From Blasia pusilla (lineage: Eukaryota; Marchantiophyta; Marchantiopsida; Blasiales), in assembly GCA_050084515.1 (NCBI GenBank), contig CM114272.1, positions 22,630,001 through 22,694,000 on the forward strand: 64,000 bases of DNA, in the 5' to 3' direction. Made by a program: the position numbers and the translations under genes. Under the pieces are notes generated by a model. That model did not search any database. It was not told the DNA's origin and saw only the letters and a list, made by a program, of their open reading frames with translations. Positions 48,006 through 57,559 of the stretch are shown in pieces; positions within the stretch are counted from its first letter, which is position 1, and every line of letters begins with the position of its first letter.

Positions 48006-48254
48006 CTATGTACATCTGGGACACATCCATCGTCCCCGAGGAACCCTAGTGAGAGGTGGCGTCAGACATGCCATATGCCAACCTCTCGAACATCCATCAC
48101 AGACTAGAATCATGGCCGCACCATGAGCAAAACCACACAACATACAACGCAAGCCTGTAGGAACTACTGCTGAGCTCAGGTCTACTGTACTGTCAATGTT
48201 AGGAAGATGACATGGCGCACAATTTTCGCACATGGTCCTTCCATACCATACCAT
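48006..48254 (-). CDS. PHD finger at the C-terminus of the retroelement polyprotein
   Basis: An open frame of 82 codons ending the pol region. Residues 37-81 (48012-48146) are a textbook C4HC3 PHD finger: C37-x2-C40, C52-x2-C55, H60-x2-C63, C78-x2-C81, with the usual GWHMAC, CLTPPLTRVP and WMCPRC blocks. PHD fingers read the histone H3 tail, often its K4 methylation state. It follows an NCAPCHLPN block that directly continues the integrase C-terminus (in another frame, so a shift separates them). Chromoviruses carry a chromodomain at this position; here a PHD finger is present instead. All eight zinc ligands are intact in this copy, unlike copy 1. Confidence 0.9.
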   Translation of the reverse strand: MVWYGRTMCENCAPCHLPNIDSTVDLSSAVVPTGLRCMLCGFAHGAAMILVCDGCSRGWHMACLTPPLTRVPRGRWMCPRCT

Positions 48255-48259
48255 CGCGT

Positions 48260-49580
48260 CCCTCTAGCAAGAGAACACCCGATGGCAAAACGTCATGCAC
48301 TCTAAGGATAGAGCGCCCTGCAGTCACATCCAACGTCGTCGGTGCCGTCTGCTGCAAGTAGACATAATCTCCCTGATGAAACCTTTGGATAGTTGATCAA
48401 TAACCACCATCCCGAATAGTCGCATACCTCAACGTATCTCGATGCTGCGCAATTGCCAAGTTCTCGAACGCCATGGGCATCACTCTCCGAAACAACTCAG
48501 TCCTCTGAGAACATGCTCGCATCCATACATCTGGATCATCAAGGTCCAGCACCTCACCAGCATCTCGACGAATGGCCGTAGGTAAATCTAGCTCTCGGCC
48601 ATAAAGTAGCAAGTACGGTGAAAAAGACGCTAAGGATGCCTGCCTGCTGAATCTGTATCCCATCGCCAACCACGGAAACTAGAGGTCCCAATCTCTTAGG
48701 TGACCTCTCTGCAAGCCATACTTGCATAAACCACTCTTCACCGTCTGCACAACTCTCTTCGCTTATCCATTCGCCTCGGGATGATCTCGCGAAGTCGTGC
48801 GGTGGTCGATCAACCTGATCACACAAGGCCTAGAACTCACCGCGAAACTCTATACCCTGGTCTATCAACACCTCATCCAGTGTGCCATAATAACTCAACA
48901 CTCTGTCAAGGAAGGCATAAGCTACTCCCTCACTTGCTTTGTCAGGCAATGCAACCAACTCGATCCACTTTGAGAAGTGAACGACCATCACCAATACATA
49001 ACGACTGTGACGCTCCGTCAAAGGCAAAGGTCCTGCAAAATCCAAACTCCATCTATACCCTAAGCCCATGATCAGTAGTGGATGCAATTGTGGAGTCGGA
49101 GCATTGAATGATGCTTGGACCCAATCACACACCATGCACCTGACAATAAATTGCTGAACGTTAGTCTGCATGCCTCGCCACCAATACTGAATCTAGAGCA
49201 AGCTGTACGTCCGCTTCACCCAAAAGTGACCCAACTCCTCATGGGCATGCTGCACTAGTCATGCTCTCTGCAAAGAATGCGGCACTACGCATACACTACC
49301 ATCCTCCCAAACCCTAAAAACATGTGTCCCCTCCCAACGGAATCGTCTGGCCCACTGTAGGATTTGATCTCGCTCTCTAGCACCCACGGTGCTCGCAACG
49401 CTGCCACTACCAAGGTACTCCAAGACTACTCCATCATCATGAATATCTCGGCCACTTGCCGTCTCCTCAATGGCCTCGGGATCCAAGGACTCTCCACTAG
49501 ACCTCGCCATCGAAGTCTCCACACTTTGGCTCTCCATAGCCAACATGCCTAAATAGGCTGACGCGTGCCATCCTGGCACT
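48260..49580 (-). pseudogene. Integrase, copy 2
   Basis: Minus-strand pieces give the HHCC zinc-binding region (HAHEELGHFWVKRTY ... CMVCDW, with stops in between), the catalytic core YRWSLDFAGPLPLTERHSRY, HFSKWIELVALPDKASEG, VLIDQGIEFRGEF, and later FSPYLLLYGRELDLPTAIR with FENLAIAQHRDTLRYA. The D-D-E pattern can be traced although the Glu helix is in a shifted frame. It inserts the cDNA into the host genome. Two frameshifts and some stops make it non-functional as read. Confidence 0.85.
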
Positions 49581-49990
49581 CACTCCTCATCACTCTCTTC
49601 ATGCCATCGAGCTCCAATCGCATCTCGCTCACTCGGGCATGGGTTACGACTCAACCCATCTGCATCCTGGTTGAGCGTCCCAGGTTTATGTACCATGTGA
49701 AAATCATACTCTTGCAACAACAGAGCCCTATCCATATCACTGTACCTGTAGGGTCGTCGGAAGATCGGCGTATCACTCGAAAACTCAATGTGGATCCCCG
49801 GTCCCTTCAGCGTATCCAAATCTCCATGCTAAATGCAAAGCAACTCCTATAACTCCTGAGGAACTGATGTATCCGGCGCCGCTCTCCTCCAGTCAACTTA
49901 GGGCCCATATATGCCTCCCAAGTCTCCATCTTGACTACGGTAGGAATCTCCGGCGCGGGTATCGGTGGTTGCTATGGTGCAACCCCGTCT
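49580..49990 (-). pseudogene. RT start fused in frame to RNase H end (internal deletion)
   Basis: The open frame 49580-49819 begins with RT text (KGPGIHIEFSSDTPIFRRPYRYSDMDRAL) and continues directly as LLQEYDFHMVHKPGTLNQDADGLSRNPC, which is the very end of RNase H. In copy 1 these blocks are about 1.1 kb apart (15187 and 16325). GGGCTCT occurs at both places in copy 1 and once at the junction here, so a microhomology-mediated deletion is likely. The catalytic RT and RNase H centres are gone. Confidence 0.85.
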
Positions 49991-50129
49991 CGAATAACAA
50001 CAATTGGCCGCTCTCCTGTAGCCAACTGCAAACTCTGATCTCCTCCATGTGTAGTGCCCATAACCACCCTCGATGCTGTGGCTATCATCTCCACGCGTAC
50101 CTGCAAAACATCCCAAGAAGTCCAAGGGT

Positions 50130-51250
50130 GTCTCTCCCGATCTCCCTTGGTGTGTAGATCTCCTCGGGTCTCGCCCCCAGCCACTGCCTCCACCGTCTCG
50201 GCAGGCATGGGGCTCACCAATGCAACCGCTGTGATCTGTTGCGATCTCATATGGCGCTGTTCAGCCACTCCCAAGCTGAGGATCCATGTCAAGCAGTTCA
50301 GGTCCATCGCTTGACCCAAGACATGGCGTTTTGATGCCTCTGACACTGACGGTAATGCCGTCACTCCACTGGGAAATCCCGTGACTCGCTTTCTCTCATC
50401 GGCGTTGGGCTCCACCAACCGCTGAACCTGGTCATCCCAAACCAAGCGAGGACCGGCCTCCTTGTATGCATACGAAGCGGGAAAACTCACAAATGTGGGC
50501 AAGGATGCCCACATTTGTGAGTTTTCCCACTCTAAACGGCCTACCTACCATGTTGACCAGAGTCAACGGTGGTTGATCATCATGCCTCACTGCTTGTGAT
50601 CGACGACCTGGATCCAGAATGGAATCCACTAGCAAATGGGAGAGGCGCTCCACTCTCACATACGCCCTCCGTAACATCGCATGGGGCACCAAGTTGGTCC
50701 ACCATAGATGCGGGCGATGGGCTCTACAACCTACACTCGCCGCATCCAAGAACACTGCTGGGCCGATCCAGGCACGCACCTGATGAGCACTCTTCACCAC
50801 CCGTGACATGGAGTCTCCTAAGATTGGCACATTCTTCAGAATGTAGGCTGGAGAACAAGATTGGTGCTCTTGCAACTGCCGTAAGACCCTCAACATCTCC
50901 CAAAACAACATGGACCGAGTGTCAACCAACCCGCTGCGTTGTCCAGCACTCGATTGGCCTTGACATGGCCAACCAGAGATAACCAAATCAATGGTCCCTA
51001 CCCGCTCTAAGTCTTGCACCCCCAGCAATGAAATATCCCTCGGTAGGGAACTCTGGTACCCGTGTACCGCGGACGCAGAAAATAAGTCAGGAAAACGTAG
51101 GCGTAATTGCGCCACATGTCGTAGTGAGACGCGCCTTGCAACATCATCACTCTCCACATACAGGTACTACTGCACTCGAACTCTTGCTTGCAAAACAACA
51201 ACTTACCTAGTGCTAATCCCTCCAAAGAGATCTAACACTCAAATACCCTG
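50130..51250 (-). pseudogene. DNMT3-like cytosine-C5 methyltransferase domain, copy 2
   Basis: Nearly full C5-methyltransferase catalytic domain. Motif I VLDLFGGIS at 51213-51239; YVESDDVARRVSLRHVAQL (motif II-like Glu); motif IV GWPCQGQSSAG with catalytic Cys near 50964; motif VI reads ILKNVPILGDS near 50835, so the catalytic Glu (ENV) is Lys; motif VIII-like CRAHRPHLWW; a target-recognition region with MVGRPF; then ADERKRVTGFPSGVTALPS and KRHVLGQAMDLNCLTWI (IX/X) to about 50270. The open part 50432-51157 is 241 codons long. The AHR.R.WW.NL and ERV.GFP blocks point to the DNMT3 group of de novo methyltransferases. A hairpin insertion at 50479-50528 shifts the frame. It lies between protease and RT, and would be a polyprotein domain. 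Confidence 0.9.
50479..50528. repeat. Perfect 23-bp hairpin inside the methyltransferase
   Basis: Arms 50479-50501 and 50506-50528 are exactly complementary with a 4-nt loop (AGGA). Copy 1 has only one arm at the matching site (near 14440), so the second arm is an added inverted duplication that breaks the frame. Confidence 0.9.
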
Positions 51251-51613
51251 CTCCGGGATACACCACATAATGAGTGTGGTATCCAAGGGTGTCATTGTAG
51301 CACTCCCTGCTACCTCGGATTCCTTAGATCGGCCACGCTCTGGTGAAAATGCCTCGCTCCACGCGGTCTGCACGTGCTCATCTGCCAATCGTCGAAGCTT
51401 CTCAGTCGAGCCCCACAACGGCACCTCTCATCCACGGAATGATGCGGCTACCATAACACTCCTCTCCATAGAAATGTCAGGAACGGGAGTATCCTCTGCA
51501 TGGACATGTCCCTCAATCAAATCAGTAGGCCAAGTGGTTGCCACCTCTCTTGGTCGTCGCTCGATCATTGCACATGTGAATCGAACGGGTAATGAGCTAA
51601 GGCGCCCATCACC

Positions 51614-52144
51614 TCACTGCCATCCTGGTCTGTAGGACGTTGACTCCTCCCAGTAATCCAAGAAAAATCCCATTGGGTATAACAGTGCTCCACCAAGCAA
51701 GACGTCGTAGGACTGTGCATCAGTCACTATCTCCTTGGCTCGCACCACAGACTCATCTCTAGGATGTCCCAGGTGAATCCTCACCACAACCTTCTGTTGG
51801 GTGATATACTGTGTGGTACTCGCTCCACCCAAAGATCTATGTATCCGGAATGGAAAACGCTCCACATCGGCTCTCGCCAAGCCCAATCCTCTGAATGACA
51901 CTTTCCCCAACATCAAGGGTTGCGCTCCTAAATCCAACAACACGTGCTGCGGACTAAAAGCTCTACCTCTGGGACTCACCAACTGGAAGACCTCTCCTCG
52001 GTTATCTAGCAACACAACTTTAGGAGAAGCCATGGCACGCTCTATCACGGGTCTAGCGGGCATCTCCGCCATCCTAGCAGCCGTAGCCTGCCATGAATCT
52101 GACGTGGATGGGCCAAGCATATGCTCCAAGGGTAGGTCCATCAC
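51614..52144 (-). pseudogene. Retropepsin-like protease region, copy 2
   Basis: An open stretch of 176 codons. After the linker MASPKVVLLDNRGEVFQLVS comes FSPQHVLLDLGAQPLMLGK, where DLGA stands in the place of the aspartic-protease D-[ST]-G-A triad. Then come LRGLGLARADVERFPFRI and SYDVLLGGALLYPMG, matching the second half of a retropepsin. Copy 1 also has Leu at this triad position, so the variant may be old, or both may derive from a TCG codon by CpG decay. The fold assignment is by position and motif only. Confidence 0.65.
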
Positions 52145-52145
52145 C

Positions 52146-53160
52146 TCCTCTCTGCAATCACTTCTGAACGTGATGCAGGAACTCCAACTCCGCGCTCACA
52201 TAGTGAAGCGGCCAGCCAAAAAGCCTCGACGGGCGTATCCCCCAACATCATAACATCGGAAGCAGAAAATAAAGGAGTGCAATAAACAACGGTGGCTGCC
52301 CCTAACAACATGCTCGACACATGCCCCTCTTGAGCATCAACAATAGGAGTCGTTGCACTCGCTTCTCCCATTGCCCTCCATGCCTGCACACAAATAACAT
52401 CACCAACTCTCCACGAACTTTGATGAGGACCCATCAATGGGGTCCTCATCGCTTCGGACAACGTGAAAGATTGAGGAAGCCTAGTCTTTTTCTGGCTTCC
52501 CCTCGTTGTGGATCCAACTCTGCGGCTGCTCCACGCGTCACAACTACGGCGGCCTCCATTTGGGCAACCCCGCACATCCAACCAAGATCCTCCATATCTA
52601 TGGCTGCTCCATATGATGTCAATGCCACGGATCCGGCATCGGGTAACCTAAATGCCATAGCGGCAATCTGCTCCTGTAGCTGCTGTATCTGAGTAGCCAT
52701 CCCAGCCTCACGTCCGGCGTCTCCCTCAGCACGTCTAGGTGGTGGTACTCTACCTCCTCCACGGGCAGCTCCATCACCCTGTCGAGCAACTCCAGCTCCT
52801 CGTCCCCCAACGGGACCACCAAGTGCACCATCTCTAGGCCCACCCGGACCGGCTACTCGTGCTGGTGTCCTCTCTGGCCCTCGATCCGGACGTAACTCAC
52901 GATGTAAACTGAAACACCTGGCGCGTGTATGACCATACCTCTGACAATAGTCACACTGATAACCTTACGGTGCAACACCATCTCCTCCTCCATGCTGAGG
53001 CACACGTCCATGACCCTGACGAGTGCAATCGCGCTGATGATGGGCTCTACCATATGACCAACAACTAATAGTAGGCGTCTGTTTGTGAGCCGCATATGAA
53101 GGTGAATGTCTCTGTGGCACGGCCTCGCGGTATCTTCCCTGAGCTTGTGGTGCCATAGTC
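52146..53160 (-). pseudogene. gag C-terminal region with CCHC zinc knuckle, copy 2
   Basis: A clear CCHC knuckle CDYCQRYGHTRARC lies at 52914-52955 (C-x2-C-x4-H-x4-C), the nucleic-acid-binding motif of gag nucleocapsid. Just before it, CWSYGRAHHQRDC (about 53023-53062) looks like a first knuckle whose second Cys became Tyr by a G-to-A change. After the knuckle the sequence is Pro/Arg-rich, followed by the conserved RLPDAGSVALTSY linker and coiled-coil-like QIQQLQEQIAAM near 52690. The frame is broken several times. Confidence 0.8.
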
Positions 53161-53179
53161 GATCTATCTCGGAGTCCAC

Positions 53180-54050
53180 GTTGTTACACAGGTGGTGCAG
53201 CCAATCGTGATTGCTCTCGCCCATAATCCATAGTGGCTACGCTCTCCTCCCCCATATTGCGCTCAATGTTCTCGGTGGTCCTAAAAACATCTCTCAACGT
53301 AGGGGAGGTATTCATAAGAAGCACCCCCTCCCGCACTCGTGTCCGCAGGGTTCGGTCCAGCATCGCGTACCATGACTGGATAGCCTGAGCCTCTGTCACC
53401 CCCTTAGTGACGTTGATCAATCGGCGCAAGCGAGTGTAAGCCTCACGCAAACTCTCACCTGGGCGCCTCTAGAATTCATGGATGCTCCGCAACTTCTCCG
53501 TCCGTAGACCCTGGTAGCTCGCCCTCAACTCAGCAAAGAACTCAACCACAGGGTTGAACCTGGGACGAACCCAACTACATGGTGCAACTGCTTCAGTGCA
53601 AGTGACCCCTCCTAAAACATCACTAGTGGAAGAGGAAGCAACCTCTCATGACTTCTCCTCCTCATCTAGGAACGGCTCCGTCCATGACACATAATGTGGG
53701 TCATAGTAGAGTCTCCACGCCTCAATCTCACGTGCATATCTGTGAGAGAACTCATGGTAATCGTCCATGGGCGCCCTGTCCAAATGCTGGAATATACCAT
53801 TCCATGCTGTAAACGGGTTGAACTCTCTAGAGTTCTAGGCCCGCTGGGAGTTGCACCAGCTGCTAAACTCTGCTATGAAATCGTGCAACTCGATCGTGCC
53901 TACTGCATCTGAAAACCTACGCGGTCCTCTACCCCGGTCATCCATCTCGTACGCCCAACTGGTAGGACCACTCACAATGTGTGGCAATGTGCTCACAAAC
54001 TCCTCTACATCCTCCCCCTCGTCTGACGATGACAAAGAAAGAGGTCGAGG
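53180..54050 (-). pseudogene. gag capsid region, copy 2
   Basis: Blocks in order: LPHIVSGPTSWAYEMDDRGRG, TIELHDFIAEFSSWC, FNPFTAWNGIFQHLDRAPMDD, EIEAWRLYYDPHYVSW, then RPRFNPVVEFFAELRASYQGL, REAYTRLRRLINVTKGVTEA, LLMNTSPTLRDVFRTTENIE. This is the alpha-helical retrotransposon gag type. Stops separate the first and second halves (near 53640 and 53470). The same protein is represented at 27760-28235 and, more distantly, at 62950-63830. Confidence 0.8.
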
Positions 54051-55737
54051 TGGTCCCTCACGTGGAGACCTTCAGAACCTTGTGCCAGTCCGCGTAAAAC
54101 CTCTAGAGCTACTCTCGGGTTCACCACCTTGTCTCTCAAAGTCCCGAACGGACGCTGTGATGACCCTTGTGCCCCTCTCATCCGATCACTCTCAACCTCA
54201 TGAGTAATCCCTCAATCTCTCATCCCAAACATGCAGCACTTGATCTACACTCTCCCTCCCTAAGACGTGTAACGTGCGGCAACACGCGGCGTGGTACGGC
54301 AAATCGACCAGACTATCATCTCATCGATAACTCACCCTCAACTCCGGACATCCCACACAGGTCTATGTCCCTAAACCACATACATGAATGATGCTCTCAG
54401 CATCCACACAACCCAATATCCCCAAATAAACTACCCAAATCCCAAAATCCCTCACACATGTAGGGTAAAGGACTAGCATGGGTAACCTAAACACATGTTG
54501 ATGTCACTCCTCAGCAATTGAAAATCTCAATCCCAACTCGGTTGTGAAGACAACTCCTCCAATCAGCAAGTTGTTCTCCTCTCGTACAGACACTATTCAA
54601 CCTCCTCCATGTGCGGTGCACGTTGAGCGGTCCGGTGCGGCACTGGTGGCACGGAACGGCTACAAACAACACGGCACTTGGGAATGGGGTGCGGCACTCG
54701 GCGGCATACCCTCCTCAATCAGAAATTCACACGCTCTGCTCCTTAGTGAAGGAGCGGTTCCACGATCGAGATGGTGCGGTGCAGCCACGAGCGGCACGGC
54801 GCAGCAATCGGCGGCGCGTTGCGGCTACGAGCGTCACGGCATGGTACTCAATCGTCGTCGAGCGGCTACCAATCACAACATAGCAACATGAAATAAAAAC
54901 TCAAACACCATAATTGGAGGTCATCGACCATCACTGGTTGATGACGACACTGCGATGACGGTGGCGGCCAAAACAAAGTACGTGGTGGCGATGCAAGTCA
55001 GAGAATCAACGAACGTCGAGGAAGATCCTCCACTCTGTAATGGCGACCATAGCAACCACAGGGTGGACAATGGACGGTGAACCGTTGATGGTGATATTTG
55101 ACCGTCGATGGTGATGGTTGACTATTGACGTCAAACCGTTGATGGTGACTATGACGACGATGGCCGCCGCCAGCGTGGCGGCTGGTTTAGGGTTTGAACA
55201 ATTTAACCCTAAAAATCGCCTAGCAATGGAAATTTTGCAAGATTGACCATAACTTTTTGCTCACAACTCCAAATTGCACATTATTTGTTGCATAGCGTGT
55301 AGAGCTTCATGATCTACAACAGAGTCAAAAAATATTTAGAATCGGACATTGCAGTAAAAACTGAAATGGACTGTCGTAAAGCCCAATGTTTCTTTCTCCT
55401 ACACAAAATTTGGCAGCGCTTCCGCGCTGATTCCTCCCAACGAAAATGTAAAACCTATAAAAATACAAATCAACAAGCTACATGGTGCTCCCGAGAGCGC
55501 TAGTATGGGGCAACTTGCCCCCATAATCAATCCCTATCAGAAATTGGGCAGCGCTTCCGCGCACCACTCTTCCACACGAAAAATCGGCAAATACAAAAAA
55601 CAATCAAAGCAGCCCTTGCTCCGGTGAGCATTCCCATGAGCCGCTGAACGGGGAACACGGTCCCCAACCTGCAAAAATAGCGAGTGACCAGCAAGCTCCC
55701 CCATGAAGCTCTCCCACTCTCTCATTCTATCTTTGTA
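54051..55737 (-). other. 5' leader of copy 2
   Basis: About 1.7 kb without supported coding sequence. It includes a GC-rich part with repeated CGGCACGG/GGTGCGG words (54610-54850), a GATGGTGA/ACCGT-rich imperfect repeat array (55076-55165), and the degenerate hairpin at 55504-55525. No tRNA-type primer binding site could be recognised, perhaps because the inner LTR end is missing. Confidence 0.6.
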
Positions 55738-56247
55738 AAGTAAAATCCAATCTCTGTCTACACCATCTCACACCATAACTCTCAAAGGTGTGCACTCTCT
55801 CTCATGTCAAACCAAACCCACTCTCCTAATGAGAGGCTTGGGTTACACTCACAAGACAAGGGACCATAGCTCCCCCGCCTTATGCCAAGAGGTTCAACAA
55901 AGAGAGAATGAGCTTTCAAGCTCTCTCTCTTGGAGGTATACCCCTTTCCCTCTCCCAAGCCCTCTCAACGGTAACCTATGCTCGTAGGTCACCTCCTTGG
56001 CTCTTGACCTGCTATAGCGGGTTAAGGGCCACTTCCCAAAGTGGAAAGTCAACTATCCCCAACATGGAAACTTACCCAAAATAGTAAGTTCTCTATATGG
56101 CTCCAAATGAGCCGAAACGAAGGGAAAACTTGCTCTTTCAAGTTTCGCGAGGCCTCAACAGGTCATCATTGACTTTCTGGGCCTGTCCTTCATTTCTCGT
56201 GCAGACGCTTTGCTAGATCCCACCGATCTATCCTAACTATCGTGACA
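55738..56247 (-). repeat. 5' LTR of copy 2, inner 126 bp missing
   Basis: Matches 47190-47705 of the 3' LTR and ends with ATCGTGACA. The part corresponding to 47065-47190 is absent. Confidence 0.85.
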
Positions 56248-57559
56248 ACAATGAGAGTGTGTCCTACTAAATGTACGCTTCCGCAACACTTATGATTGAC
56301 GTTTAGAGGGAGTATGCGCATGACAATACTAAAGAATTTTTTTAATGAGAAGTGGGATGTTTATTAAAGTAGTTATTATTTTTTCTTCAACGAAGAGAAA
56401 CGGAGGTTGTTACAAAGACCATAATGAATTATTTGGGACTATGGAATGGAGGAGTGCCAAAGATGGGAGTGTGGGGTTTTAATTAAGCATATGGAACTAA
56501 AAAAAGATTAAAATTTTCTTCTAAAAGAGTACTATTCATGCTTAAGAGAAATGGTTTGATGTAATATAAGTTGTTTAATGAATGCGATAGGTAAGTGCTA
56601 AAAATAATCTTTTCAAAAGGATGCTAAGTTTTGCCATCAAGACTTGATTATATGAAAATTTCATTAAGTTTTCCCTTTATTTTGAAAATAATTACGTGAA
56701 AATTTCAAAAATCAAAATTTCATGAATCTTACCATTAAACTGAAATATAATTATTAAAAAATAGATAAATTGATCCACATTGTCCTTAAAAAGGATTTTC
56801 TTACTTTCGTGATCCATTTAAGTGTGGAAAAGCCTTGGCAGTTACTAGAAATGGTCGAGCACCTTACTAGTAGTAAATGGCACTATTAAACATACTATGT
56901 ACGTTTCATATAGTTGTGCCTAGTGTCAGATATTGTTTTTAGTCCCTCTATCTATACATTATTTGAGGAGGACTTCTCAAGTGGCGACACATGACGAACG
57001 GACACACAGACATATAAAATTACACAGCCGGATTGCAGATCGCACGGTTCCTCAAGGGCTCTAACTAGTTATTTTTAAGGCGTATGTACTATCATTCATT
57101 TTATAATTTTCTTCATGCATTGAAGAAAATTAAATTATTCAAAATAGAATCAAATTGAAAGTATTTTCCCGATTCTACTCACAAACTTATTCCTCACATT
57201 ATTAAACTAACGTCCATCTACTTTTAAAATTTATTACTAATTTTAATTCCCAAAATTTAAATTTATGACATATAAAATTATATTGGAGAACGACTTTACA
57301 TTTTAAAAATTCTTTTGACTTTGAAAAATGTATTTAAAATTAATTAAAAATATCACAAAATAGTTTTAGGAGCTAATTAAAAATTAAGAAAATACACTTG
57401 TGTATATAACATAGGTACAAATGTTGTTGCAAATGGGAAAATATCTACTTTATTATCCGAATTTCCCGAATTTATCTAAGTTACTTAAATAAATAAACTT
57501 CTAAACTAAGAAAATTATATGAAATCGTGATGCATGTCACAATCCCGATGTCCACAGCT
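56248..57559. other. AT-rich, no supported gene
   Basis: No long frames or known motifs. Confidence 0.5.

Larger units (their letters stand above)
47065..56247 (-). mobile_element. Ty3/gypsy element copy 2: gag-protease-methyltransferase-integrase-PHD
   Basis: The best preserved member of the family, 9.2 kb on the minus strand. In element order: 5' LTR (56247-55738, inner end missing), leader, gag with zinc knuckle, retropepsin-like protease, DNMT3-like methyltransferase, a stub of RT fused to the RNase H tail, integrase, PHD finger, an extra LTR end (47819-47708), and the 3' LTR (47705-47065). Frames are broken in several places, and RT-RNase H is almost wholly deleted, so it cannot be autonomous. 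Flanks do not show a matching 5-bp target duplication (GGCGA against ACAAT). It could have been mobilised in trans if its proteins or RNA were still usable when the deletion arose. Confidence 0.9.

Noticed and set aside
48006-48254. Chromodomain at the integrase C-terminus
   Set aside because: The eight Cys/His ligands and WMCPRC signature identify a PHD finger; no chromodomain motif was found in either copy.
50569-51635. Plus-strand frames of 137 and 214 codons
   Set aside because: Antisense shadows of the methyltransferase and linker region of copy 2.
54544-54891. 115-codon frame rich in Gly, Ala and His
   Set aside because: It lies in the retroelement leader, made of repeated CGGCACGG-type words; no family match.
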